Counted from the first letter of the stretch, positions 1 through 5,031 are shown. The stretch: 6,157 nt of DNA from Deltaproteobacteria bacterium CG07_land_8_20_14_0_80_60_11 (GCA_002779455.1 PEWM01000242.1:1-6157); one strand, 5' to 3'. Program-made: numbers and translations. Notes: generated by a model not told the origin, from the sequence alone.

Positions 1-67
1 TGGCACAGCCTTTCCAGGCTGTGCACGACTAACCTGCTTCCTTGGCGCAGGCTGGAAAGCCTGCGCC
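1..67. repeat. Pair of GC-rich inverted repeats
   Basis: Two perfect hairpins lie close together. Positions 3-24 have 9-bp arms (GCACAGCCT / AGGCTGTGC) around TTCC. Positions 44-67 have 10-bp arms (GGCGCAGGCT / AGCCTGCGCC) around GGAA. The two are related in sequence to each other and to the GCACAGGTT hairpins at 141-161 and 231-251, so this end of the window appears to be a cluster of one hairpin family. They resemble REP-like dispersed intergenic repeats. No T-tract follows either hairpin on the plus strand, so a terminator role is not obvious. The window begins inside the cluster, so its left limit is unknown. Confidence 0.7.
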
Positions 68-79
68 ACCAATTTAAGT

Positions 80-265
80 AACTTTTCGAGGCAGTCACTC
101 ATGGGCCTTCGGCTCTCTCAAAATAATGAAAAGGCCGGTGGCACAGGTTTTTAACCTGTGCTTGAGGAACTTTTCAAGGCAGTTCTGCATGGGCCTTGGG
201 CCCACCCGTAAAACATGAAAAGATCTGGTGGCACAGGTTTTTAACCTGTGCTTGAGGAACTTTTC
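80..265. repeat. Imperfect tandem repeat, about 88-90 bp period
   Basis: The octamer AACTTTTC occurs at 80-87, 168-175 and 258-265, giving units of 88 and 90 bp. A 39-bp block is identical at 137-175 and 227-265 and includes the hairpin GCACAGGTT-TTT-AACCTGTGC (141-161 and 231-251). The rest of each unit is diverged but alignable: both carry GGCAGT, then CATGGGCCTT, then ATGAAAAG just before the hairpin. No convincing coding sequence crosses it; the open frame on the minus strand here is explained by the repeats. Read on the minus strand, downstream of the secreted-protein gene ending at 350, each hairpin is followed within about 10 nt by a short T-rich stretch, so the array might also end transcripts. 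That role is an inference. Confidence 0.75.
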
Positions 266-349
266 GGAACAGAGCTTGGGAACCAGAGCGAAAATATCGT
301 GCTGGTCCAAATTATTTTGAAAAATCAATGGAATATCCGGCAACCGCGA

Positions 350-814
350 TCAGCGCTTGCGCCAGGCTTCCCACATGGGCCGGCCTTCCTGATCCCGGAG
401 CAGTAAAACCGAATCGCCCACCGTCACCTGGGCGGCGATCAGCCGGGTTTCCCCTTTCTCCTCCAGGCAGATTCCCTTAACCTGCACTTCCTGTCCCGGC
501 TCGAGGTCAAATTCCTGGCGCTCCAGATACCACACGGGTCCCAGGTGAACCCGCACCCGGCCTTTGTCTTTACTATCGACGAGTATGGCCATACCGGGAT
601 GCATTTTATCCTGCAAGGTCTCCGTAAGAACCTGGCTCACTTTGCCGGTGATCGTCATGGGCTTGCAGACGCCCGTCACAGGGCATTGATAAGGGGTATA
701 AGGGCAGGGGCGAAACCCCTGGCCGCGACCCTGGCTCAGGGCCGCGGGGGGCCAGATGAGGGCCGCTACCAACAGCGCAGCCAGGCCGAAGCCAAGAACA
801 TGCCGGCGTCTCAT
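350..814 (-). CDS. Small secreted protein with OB-fold-like domain
   Basis: The product has 154 residues. It starts with a Sec-type signal peptide: RRR at 2-4, a hydrophobic stretch at about 7-26, and likely cleavage near ALSQ at 25-28. A short cysteine-bearing segment follows (C37, C44, C50), then a beta-rich domain at about 54-140. That domain carries the pattern HLGPxWYL (90-97), FxLxPGQEVQVKG (102-114, then C116), LIAAQVTVG and LLLRDQEGRPMW (137-148). The pattern is typical of small periplasmic OB-fold-like proteins usually annotated as hypothetical or DNA-binding; I do not assign a ligand. The ATG at 814 follows AGGAGGAAG at good spacing. It lies 24 bp after the beta-barrel gene on the same strand, so the two are probably co-transcribed and work in the cell envelope. 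The four cysteines could form disulfides or bind a metal. Confidence 0.75.
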   Translation of the reverse strand: MRRRHVLGFGLAALLVAALIWPPAALSQGRGQGFRPCPYTPYQCPVTGVCKPMTITGKVSQVLTETLQDKMHPGMAILVDSKDKGRVRVHLGPVWYLERQEFDLEPGQEVQVKGICLEEKGETRLIAAQVTVGDSVLLLRDQEGRPMWEAWRKR

Positions 815-838
815 AAGTGCTTCCTCCTTATCGCTGTT

Positions 839-1930
839 TTAAAAAGCATAAACCATGGAAAGCAACGGGGTAATATTGGCGGTGGTGTTTTTCCCCACCA
901 GGTCAATTTGAACCCCCAGGGCCATGGAGAACTTATCCGTGGCCATATATTCAATCCCGGGCACGCATGAGAGGAGGGCGGCGGGGGCCAGGTTGGCCGT
1001 GTGGCCGATGAGGCGGCCGGCCTCCCAAGTGCTGGTCAGCTCCACCAGGGCGATCCATTTCTTGGTAAGGGGATACTCCGCCGCCAGATTCACCGTCACG
1101 AAGTCCCGTGGATAGTTGCGTACCCGAGTGGACACGGGATCCCCCTCCACCAGGTCGCCGTTTTCATCACGAACCAGAGGGCAACGGTCCTCATTGCTGG
1201 TGTAGGCGGTGCCCATAGTATACCAGAGGTTCCCATAAACGATAACAGGGCTCAGATACTTGGATACGTTGAGACCCGTAGTGAAGTTATATAAGCCGCT
1301 CCCCAACTGGTCCATTCCCAGGCGGCCGGGATTGAGGCGGCGAAAGTGCCCGCTGGGAAACGTAGGGGAAAAGATGGCGCTGACCGTGGGGGCCGCTTGG
1401 GTTTCTTCCACCAGACGATACTTGAACGTCAGGTTGATGTCGCCCAGCCCCCCGAAATCGGCGGCGCGCTCCCCACGGGGCCCGGGTTCATTGACGTTAC
1501 TGGCCCAGTTGTGGATATAGGGGATGACCGCATAGATCTCTAAATTGTTCCACAAACCATAGGTAAATTTCCAGCTCATGCCAAAGGACTTGAAATCTCC
1601 GCCTGCGCTGTTGCGCCGCCAGCTGGGGCTGAAGTTGTTGGTGGTAAAGTTCAGGCCAAAGGTGGGCTGAAGGGCGAATTTGCCTTTCTCGATGGGAATG
1701 GCGGTGTCGGTGACGATGGGACCGAAGGTTGAGGGACATTCGTCTTTGGCGGGTTCGGGCTGAAAGCCTTCCCCCCGTCCTTCAAATTGAATTTCTCCCT
1801 CCACCGCGGCGGGCTTCGAAATGGCCTTTTCTTTATCGTCAGACGCAATTACCGGGTTAAACCACCCGGTGGCCAGCCAGCCACAACAAAACAACGATAA
1901 GCAAAATAACCAGGTTCGCGCAGACCGCAT
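839..1930 (-). CDS. Outer-membrane beta-barrel protein, MetA-pathway (Phenol_MetA_deg)-like
   Basis: The product has 363 residues from the ATG at 1930. It has a signal peptide (hydrophobic WLFCLSLFCCGWLATG, ending near VIAS), then a charged, probably disordered linker to about residue 65. The remainder is alternating aromatic/polar beta strands ending in VYAF; a C-terminal phenylalanine is the usual beta-barrel assembly signal. The motif GLGDINLTFKYR (about 161-172), with neighbouring GLWNNLEIYAVIPY and PTFPSG, matches the Phenol_MetA_deg family of putative outer-membrane channels. The substrate cannot be told from sequence. GGAG at 1938-1941, 7 nt upstream, favours the ATG at 1930 over an in-frame GTG at 1954. 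It follows the cbiK and 85-residue genes on the same strand after a 140-bp gap containing a weak terminator-like hairpin, so read-through from the riboswitch-controlled transcript is possible but unproven. Confidence 0.8.
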   Translation of the reverse strand: MRSARTWLFCLSLFCCGWLATGWFNPVIASDDKEKAISKPAAVEGEIQFEGRGEGFQPEPAKDECPSTFGPIVTDTAIPIEKGKFALQPTFGLNFTTNNFSPSWRRNSAGGDFKSFGMSWKFTYGLWNNLEIYAVIPYIHNWASNVNEPGPRGERAADFGGLGDINLTFKYRLVEETQAAPTVSAIFSPTFPSGHFRRLNPGRLGMDQLGSGLYNFTTGLNVSKYLSPVIVYGNLWYTMGTAYTSNEDRCPLVRDENGDLVEGDPVSTRVRNYPRDFVTVNLAAEYPLTKKWIALVELTSTWEAGRLIGHTANLAPAALLSCVPGIEYMATDKFSMALGVQIDLVGKNTTANITPLLSMVYAF

Positions 1931-1960
1931 GTTTTTTCTCCTATTTAGTATCACCTGGCC

Positions 1961-1992
1961 AAAAATCTAACTGACGGTCTCAAGACCTCCAG
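1961..1992 (-). terminator. Weak intrinsic-terminator-like hairpin
   Basis: On the minus strand a 9-bp arm pairs across a TTGA loop with one mismatch and one G-T wobble (plus-strand positions 1971-1992). Five T residues follow (1965-1961) after a 5-nt gap. It lies between the stop of the 85-residue gene and the start of the outer-membrane gene, where it could end or weaken the cbiK transcript. The gap before the T-run and the imperfect stem make it a poor terminator. Confidence 0.35.
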
Positions 1993-2070
1993 CCAGCTTC
2001 CCGGTCATGGAACCTCAGAGTAGATTCCTTTGGCTCACGAGGTCGGCTCCTCTTTACACCAGAGGTTTCC

Positions 2071-2328
2071 CTACCCGCTCAGCCGGACCGGGGGGTGAAC
2101 CGGTTGCAGGCAGTTTTGCTCCGCCTGGGCCACCAGCAGTTTGATATCCCCATACCCCTTGGTAAACAGGTAGTGCCAGGCATCATTCACTTCATAAAAT
2201 CCTTGCCTGGCGCCCACCAGCTCCACCCGGTCGGCGGTGAACCCCATTTCCCGGCAATGGCTTAACAGGTCAAAGCCTTCCGGCAACTCCGCCCCGCCCG
2301 CCAGATAAACGATCAGCCCGCTCTTCAT
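2071..2328 (-). CDS. Unrecognised 85-residue protein downstream of cbiK
   Basis: I do not recognise this family. The product (85 residues) begins MKSGLIVYLAGGAELPEGFD and has no signal peptide or membrane span. The first strand-like segment (LIVYLAGG) and the following charged helix-like segments suggest a small soluble alpha/beta protein. It has two cysteines (in SHCRE and QNCLQ), two histidines and a proline-rich tail (VHPPVRL). The start is set by AAGGAGGG a few bases before the ATG at 2328; a possible upstream in-frame start at 2367 lacks this support. It begins 62 bp after cbiK on the same strand with no convincing terminator between, so it is probably in the same cobalamin-controlled transcript. 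A role near cobalt or corrinoid handling is inferred from context only. Confidence 0.7.
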   Translation of the reverse strand: MKSGLIVYLAGGAELPEGFDLLSHCREMGFTADRVELVGARQGFYEVNDAWHYLFTKGYGDIKLLVAQAEQNCLQPVHPPVRLSG

Positions 2329-2389
2329 ACAACCCTCCTTGACGTCAATTTTTAAGTTTTTTCGCATCCTGAAGATGAAAACGGTTTTC

Positions 2390-3262
2390 CTATAAACTCT
2401 TCAGAGCCCGGTCCAGGTGGTCCAGATAAATATTCACTATCCCATCCTGATACCCCAGCCCTTTGGTGATTCCCTCGAGGCGATAGGCCTTTTGTTTCAG
2501 AAGCCCGGATTTCCAGCTCTCGGGGTTATCTCCTAAAATATCGTTGGCCACATGTTCGCCGGCCACAAAGAGGAAGGGCATCAGGACTACGGCGGTAGCC
2601 TGGGATTGCTGGACGGCCATTAGGGTCTCTTCCCGGGTGGGTTTGCCTTCCACGGTTCCCAAAAAGACATTCTGGCGGGGGTAACGGGCACGCAACAGCC
2701 GGCTGAAGGCCAGATAGGTGGCGGTCCCTTCGGGGCTGGGGCTGCCGTGGGCCACCAAGACCACCGCCGTGGCCGTCAAGTCTTTTGGGAAGGTCTGGGC
2801 CAGGGCATTAAGGACCTGTTCCTGATCCTGTTTGCTGCTGAGCAACGGCTTTCCCAAGGCAACTTTCAACCCGGGGATGGCTCGGCTTGCCTGCACGACT
2901 TTCTTGTCCCACTCCTCCCCCGGCACCAGGTGGAGCGACTGGACTGCCACCCGGTTAAATCCGGCGGCTTTTAGATCTCTTAAAGTCGTGGGCAGGTCGT
3001 TGAGCTGTTGGCCCTTTTCCTGGGCCAGCTTGTGGCGGACTTTATGGGAAGTGAAGGCCCAGCGGATTTCATACCCCGGAAAGCGCTCTTTGACTTTTTG
3101 TTCAAAATGGTTGTAAGTGTCAAAGGCTGCTGTGGTGGTGCCAAATGCCGCCAGAACAATGGCGGGTTTGGCCGTTGAGGCCGCGTTCAGCGCCCCAGGG
3201 GCGCTGATCACGGCGATGAGCAGCAGGAGAAATAACCACCCGGACTTGATCTGTTTTGCCAT
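2390..3262 (-). CDS. cbiK: Sirohydrochlorin cobaltochelatase CbiK, exported (CbiKP-like)
   Basis: Anaerobic cobalt chelatases of the CbiK family (class II chelatases) insert Co2+ into sirohydrochlorin, the first committed step of the early-cobalt route to cobamides. The product has 290 residues. A signal peptide precedes the catalytic domain (hydrophobic LFLLLLIAVISAPGALNAAS, about 10-29). The enzyme itself starts at KPAIVLAAFGTT (32-43), and cytosolic CbiK proteins typically start there. Family motifs are SLHLVPGEEW (109-118), LVAHGSP (169-175) with the probable catalytic H172, VEGKPT with E205, and GEHVANDILGD with H237. Export recalls the periplasmic CbiKP of Desulfovibrio vulgaris, which can load cobalt or iron and was proposed to act outside cobamide synthesis. 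The ATG follows AAAGGAGAG at good spacing. Upstream are a cobalamin riboswitch and an intrinsic terminator, so expression should fall when cobalamin is abundant. That control supports a true cobalt role here. Confidence 0.93.
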   Translation of the reverse strand: MAKQIKSGWLFLLLLIAVISAPGALNAASTAKPAIVLAAFGTTTAAFDTYNHFEQKVKERFPGYEIRWAFTSHKVRHKLAQEKGQQLNDLPTTLRDLKAAGFNRVAVQSLHLVPGEEWDKKVVQASRAIPGLKVALGKPLLSSKQDQEQVLNALAQTFPKDLTATAVVLVAHGSPSPEGTATYLAFSRLLRARYPRQNVFLGTVEGKPTREETLMAVQQSQATAVVLMPFLFVAGEHVANDILGDNPESWKSGLLKQKAYRLEGITKGLGYQDGIVNIYLDHLDRALKSL

Positions 3263-3293
3263 GTCGCTCTCCTTTAATGCGGTTTTTTACTGC

Positions 3294-3329
3294 AAAAAAA
3301 AATCCTTAAGTCACGGAGACTTAAGGATT
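3294..3329 (-). terminator. Riboswitch-linked intrinsic terminator before cbiK
   Basis: On the minus strand a perfect 12-bp stem (AATCCTTAAGTC / GACTTAAGGATT, plus-strand 3318-3329 and 3301-3312) encloses a 5-nt loop. An unbroken T-run (3302-3294) overlaps its last two bases. It lies between the cobalamin aptamer and the cbiK start, the normal place for the expression platform of a transcriptional OFF riboswitch. It is the strongest terminator in the window. The 5' arm can alternatively pair with an upstream segment at 3345-3351. Confidence 0.9.
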
Positions 3330-3351
3330 GCACCCAGCTTCTTGATCCTTA
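3322..3351 (-). promoter_or_regulatory. Candidate antiterminator pairing
   Basis: The minus-strand heptamer TAAGGAT (3351-3345) is perfectly complementary to ATCCTTA (3328-3322), which forms most of the 5' arm of the terminator stem. They are 16 nt apart. If they pair, the terminator cannot form. Whether cobalamin binding prevents this pairing is an inference; the 7-bp helix is weaker than the 12-bp terminator, so timing during transcription would matter. Confidence 0.45.
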
Positions 3352-3397
3352 TTTGAGCTTCTCGCCCGCTAGACCTCGTAGGGGCTCAAGCCTTCAT

Positions 3398-3560
3398 CCG
3401 GGCAGGTCTTCTGACTTCCGGATCTTCCTACTCCCTGCGCCTTCCCATCTCGCTTCAGTGAGACAGTGGCTGCGTGCAGGTTTCGTCCCCGGTTACAGCG
3501 GCGGGACCGCGCCGGTTTTCCACCGGCTTCCCTATTATACCCTATATGGGTACCCGAATA
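3398..3560 (-). ncRNA. Cobalamin riboswitch (aptamer)
   Basis: The minus strand shows the conserved cobalamin aptamer (Rfam Cobalamin family) in order: GGGAAGCCGGTG near the 5' side, AACCGGCGCGGTCCCGCC, CTGTAACCGGGGACGAA, the B12 box GCCACTG (plus-strand 3464-3470), GATGGGAAGGCG, and the closing GAAGACCTGCC near 3400. Adenosylcobalamin or a related cobamide is the expected ligand. The leader runs straight into an intrinsic terminator and then cbiK, so binding should stop transcription early. The exact 5' edge is uncertain by about 10-20 nt because the P1 pairing is not obvious from inspection. Confidence 0.93.
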
Positions 3561-3576
3561 TTGTTGTCCACAATAT
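3558..3576. promoter_or_regulatory. Perfect 7-5-7 dyad over the riboswitch promoter
   Basis: ATATTGT-TGTCC-ACAATAT is a perfect 7-bp inverted repeat with a 5-bp spacer. It overlaps the likely -10 element and start point of the riboswitch leader, the typical position of a repressor operator. I cannot assign it to a regulator family: it is shorter than a Rex site and does not match FNR or Fur consensus. It would sit near the 5' end of the RNA, so a DNA-level role seems more likely than an RNA hairpin. Confidence 0.5.
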
Positions 3577-3601
3577 ATATGCAATTAATTCCGGCTGTCA
3601 A
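3572..3601 (-). promoter_or_regulatory. Promoter of the cobalamin riboswitch-cbiK transcript
   Basis: On the minus strand a perfect -35 TTGACA (3601-3596) is followed by an AT-rich -10: TATATA after 16 bp or TATATT after 18 bp. The predicted start near 3565 leaves the entire cobalamin aptamer in the transcript. A second TATAAT-like box lies just before the GGGAAGCC element, but it would start inside the aptamer and has no good -35. Confidence 0.65.
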
Positions 3602-3603
3602 GG

Positions 3604-3769
3604 AAAAAAATGGCCATGGTCCATAATCAGAGGTGTCCGCCTTGCAGAAACTCGGTCTCCTCGTGAGGAATTGACCGATTTTTCATCATCAGCCAGCCGG
3701 AAGCGGGCGCCGGGGGTCGAACCCCTGGATGATTTCGCCGGATGGCGCGGCGGATGGTCCGGAGGTTGA
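3604..3769. other. Unassigned structured intergenic segment
   Basis: No gene is supported between the cbiK promoter and the tRNA terminator; open frames here do not resemble proteins. The segment contains a terminator-like hairpin on the plus strand (3652-3684). It also contains nested inverted repeats at 3685-3733: ATCATC / GATGAT as the outer stem, CCGG / CCGG and GGGG-TCGAA-CCCC inside. The GGTCGAAC stretch resembles the T-arm of the nearby tRNA-Gln, but no full cloverleaf or CCA end can be drawn. It could be a small RNA, a tRNA remnant or simple GC-rich spacer. Confidence 0.4.
3652..3684 (+). terminator. Terminator-like hairpin, plus strand
   Basis: TCGGTC (3652-3657) pairs with GACCGA (3673-3678). 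An inner TCCTC / GAGGA helix continues the stem, with a 3-nt bulge on the 3' side. Five T residues (3679-3683) follow directly. The form is right for an intrinsic terminator on the plus strand, but no plus-strand gene is visible upstream. It might serve an unseen short RNA or limit antisense transcription across cbiK and its leader. Confidence 0.4.
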
Positions 3770-3803
3770 AAAAGTGAAAAACCCCGGGGGCTTTCCCCGG
3801 GGT
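3770..3803 (-). terminator. Intrinsic terminator of tRNA-Gln
   Basis: A perfect 9-bp GC-rich stem (ACCCCGGGG at 3781-3789 and CCCCGGGGT at 3795-3803) has a 5-nt loop. On the minus strand a T-run interrupted by CAC follows (TTTTTCACTTTTT). It begins 22 nt after the tRNA 3' end, as expected for a single-gene tRNA transcript. Confidence 0.85.
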
Positions 3804-3825
3804 CCCTGATTTCACTGTCGGCGGT

Positions 3826-3899
3826 TGGCTGGGGGAGGAGGGGTCGAACCTCCATCGGCGGCGCCAAAGGCCGCTGTCCTGCCATTGGACGATCCCCCA
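3826..3899 (-). tRNA. tRNA-Gln (anticodon UUG)
   Basis: The minus strand folds into a complete cloverleaf of 74 nt including an encoded CCA end. The acceptor stem is TGGGGGA / TCCCCCA with discriminator G. The D arm is GTCC / GGAC around AATGGCA. The anticodon stem is GCGGC / GCCGC with loop CTTTGGC, giving anticodon TTG, which reads the glutamine codon CAA and by wobble CAG. The T arm is GGAGG / CCTCC with loop TTCGACC. The gene stands alone with its own terminator downstream and a likely promoter about 50 bp upstream. Confidence 0.96.
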
Positions 3900-3947
3900 G
3901 CATGAGGCCGGCAAAGGGTGCGCCGGATTGCGGCCCCATCTGTTAAA

Positions 3948-3977
3948 ATTATAATGATTCCCCCCCCGGCCACGCAA
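3948..3977 (-). promoter_or_regulatory. Likely promoter of tRNA-Gln
   Basis: On the minus strand a perfect -10 TATAAT (3953-3948) lies 18 bp after TTGCGT (3977-3972), a weak -35. Predicted transcription starts about 40 nt before the mature tRNA 5' end, leaving a short leader for RNase P to remove. The spacer contains a run of eight G on this strand. The remaining sequence from 3978 to 4070 shows no gene. Confidence 0.5.
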
Positions 3978-4071
3978 GTATTTTGTCCGGCGAAGCCCAT
4001 CGATCGTTCCCATTTCCCGAAAATTCTCCTGAATTGCCGCCCGCCGGAAAAAGGATCATGGCACAAAGAGC

Positions 4072-4100
4072 TTTACGTTTTCTTTATTTTTCTCTATAAT
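4072..4100 (+). promoter_or_regulatory. Promoter of cooC
   Basis: A perfect -10 TATAAT (4095-4100) lies 17 bp after TTTACG (4072-4077), which matches four of six -35 consensus bases. Transcription should start near 4107, inside the TGTGAA-N4-TTCACA dyad, leaving a leader of about 30 nt that contains the ribosome site GAGGGAGAG before the GTG start. Confidence 0.65.
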
Positions 4101-4103
4101 TTA

Positions 4104-4119
4104 TGTGAATACTTTCACA
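4104..4119. promoter_or_regulatory. Perfect operator dyad TGTGAA-N4-TTCACA (Rex- or CRP/FNR-type)
   Basis: The 16-bp site has perfect 6-bp arms around TACT. It matches the core of the Rex redox-repressor consensus (TTGTGAA-N4-TTCACAA), lacking only the outermost T and A. It equally matches the CRP consensus TGTGA-N6-TCACA. It sits 3 bp after the -10 box and covers the predicted transcription start, a position suited to repression. That favours Rex, which releases DNA when NADH is high, over an activator of the CRP/CooA type. The regulator itself is not in this window. Confidence 0.6.
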
Positions 4120-4136
4120 CTGAGGGAGAGCCAATC

Positions 4137-4886
4137 GTGAGTTTTCTGATCGCCATGGCCGGTAAAGGCGGCACCGGCAAGACCACCGTGGCCGGCATGT
4201 TATTGCGCTACCTGTTGGAACACGGCAAGAAACCGGTGCTGGCGGTGGACGCCGATGCCAACAGCAATCTCAACGAAGTTCTGGGGCTTACGGTGGACAG
4301 CTCCGTGGGCGCAGCCCGGGAAGAGATGAAAAAAAGCGGCGGCATGGTGGACATGACCAAGGACCAACTCATCGAGATGCGCATCAACCAGTGCCTGGTG
4401 GAGGCCGACGGCTTCGACCTCATTGCCATGGGCCAGCCCGAAGGACCCGGTTGTTACTGCGCCGCCAACAACCTGGTGGCCCGGTTCATGGATGTCCTGG
4501 CGAAAAATTATCCTTATATCCTGATGGACAACGAAGCGGGCATGGAGCACATGAGCCGCCTCACCACCAATAAGGTGGATCTCCTGATGCTGGTGAGCGA
4601 CCCCTCCTGGCGCGGGATCCAGGCGGCCCGGCGTCTCAAGGACCTGGCCCAGGCCCTGAAGGTCGTGGTGGGCCGCCCCGTTCTCATCGTCAACCGGGTG
4701 ACCAACGGTCTCAGTTCTAGAACCATGGACGAAATTGCCACCCAGGGCCTCGAACTGGCCGGTTTGATCCCCGAGGATTCCCAGGTGGCCGAGTTCGACC
4801 GCCAGGGCCGCCCCACTTTTACCCTGCCAGCCGATTCACCAGCATTAAAAGGGGCTTACGCCATCTTTGACCGGTTGCTTACCTAA
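4137..4886 (+). CDS. cooC: CooC/AcsF-type nickel-insertion ATPase
   Basis: CooC-family ATPases (MinD/SIMIBI class) couple ATP hydrolysis and dimerisation to loading nickel into CO dehydrogenase; the close paralogue AcsF matures acetyl-CoA synthase. The product has 249 residues. It has a deviant Walker A, GKGGTGKTT, at 9-17 with signature lysine K10, a switch I VDADANSNL at 37-45 with D40, the CxC metal-binding pair C106-Y-C108 in GPGCYCAANN, and LMDNEAGMEH at about 129-138 as Walker B/switch II. The C-terminal part carries VLIVNRV, the usual base-recognition region. GTG at 4137 is chosen because GAGGGAGAG lies just upstream and the P-loop sits nine residues in; the open frame extending back to 3918 is spacer. 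Placement next to acsD suggests it serves the CODH/ACS complex, so AcsF is an equally fair name. It has its own promoter and operator. Confidence 0.92.
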   Translation: MSFLIAMAGKGGTGKTTVAGMLLRYLLEHGKKPVLAVDADANSNLNEVLGLTVDSSVGAAREEMKKSGGMVDMTKDQLIEMRINQCLVEADGFDLIAMGQPEGPGCYCAANNLVARFMDVLAKNYPYILMDNEAGMEHMSRLTTNKVDLLMLVSDPSWRGIQAARRLKDLAQALKVVVGRPVLIVNRVTNGLSSRTMDEIATQGLELAGLIPEDSQVAEFDRQGRPTFTLPADSPALKGAYAIFDRLLT

Positions 4887-4924
4887 GTTCATTACCGGCG
4901 ATCCTCACAAGCGTGATTTTTTGC

Positions 4925-4954
4925 TTGACAGATTGCCTAGTTAATTATTATTTT
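4925..4954 (+). promoter_or_regulatory. Possible promoter of acsD
   Basis: A perfect -35 TTGACA (4925-4930) is followed by AT-rich DNA with two possible -10 boxes: TATTAT after 15 bp (4946-4951) or TATTTT after 18 bp (4949-4954). The gap between cooC and acsD is 145 bp, long enough for an internal promoter. A weak hairpin TCAC-AAGC-GTGA followed by six T (about 4904-4922) lies just before it and might partly end the cooC transcript. TTCACAA at 4953-4959 is a half-site similar to the operator at cooC, but no second half is visible. Confidence 0.45.
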
Positions 4955-5031
4955 CACAATGTTTATACCTCCGCAGTTCAAGAAAAGTTAATATGCCGGC
5001 GATTTCCGGAAAAATTAAGGAGGGAACTAAC

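Noticed and set aside
95..343. Open frame of 82 codons on the minus strand
   Set aside because: It translates the tandem repeats (duplicated FLKHRLKTCAT segments), has no convincing ribosome site and looks like no protein.
2339..2348. TTGACGTCAA palindrome before the 85-residue gene
   Set aside because: A 10-bp palindrome lying within a few bases of the ribosome site; too short to argue for an operator without other copies.
3369..3584. Open frame of 71 codons on the minus strand
   Set aside because: It lies wholly inside the cobalamin aptamer and its flanks; the conserved RNA motifs explain the sequence.
3700..3735. Second tRNA suggested by a GGTCGAAC T-loop-like stretch
   Set aside because: The T stem pairs only three bases in the canonical register, no acceptor stem or CCA end can be found, and no anticodon arm is present.
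3826..3899. tRNA-Gln as an integration site for a mobile element
   Set aside because: No integrase gene and no duplicated tRNA 3' end is visible in the window; flanking genes look like core metabolism.
3598..4066. Several overlapping minus-strand open frames
   Set aside because: They run through the tRNA-Gln gene and its terminator in different frames and have GC-rich, low-complexity translations.
3918..4136. N-terminal extension of cooC
   Set aside because: The 73 extra residues do not look like a domain, the region holds the tRNA and cooC promoters and the operator, and the family begins a few residues before the P-loop.
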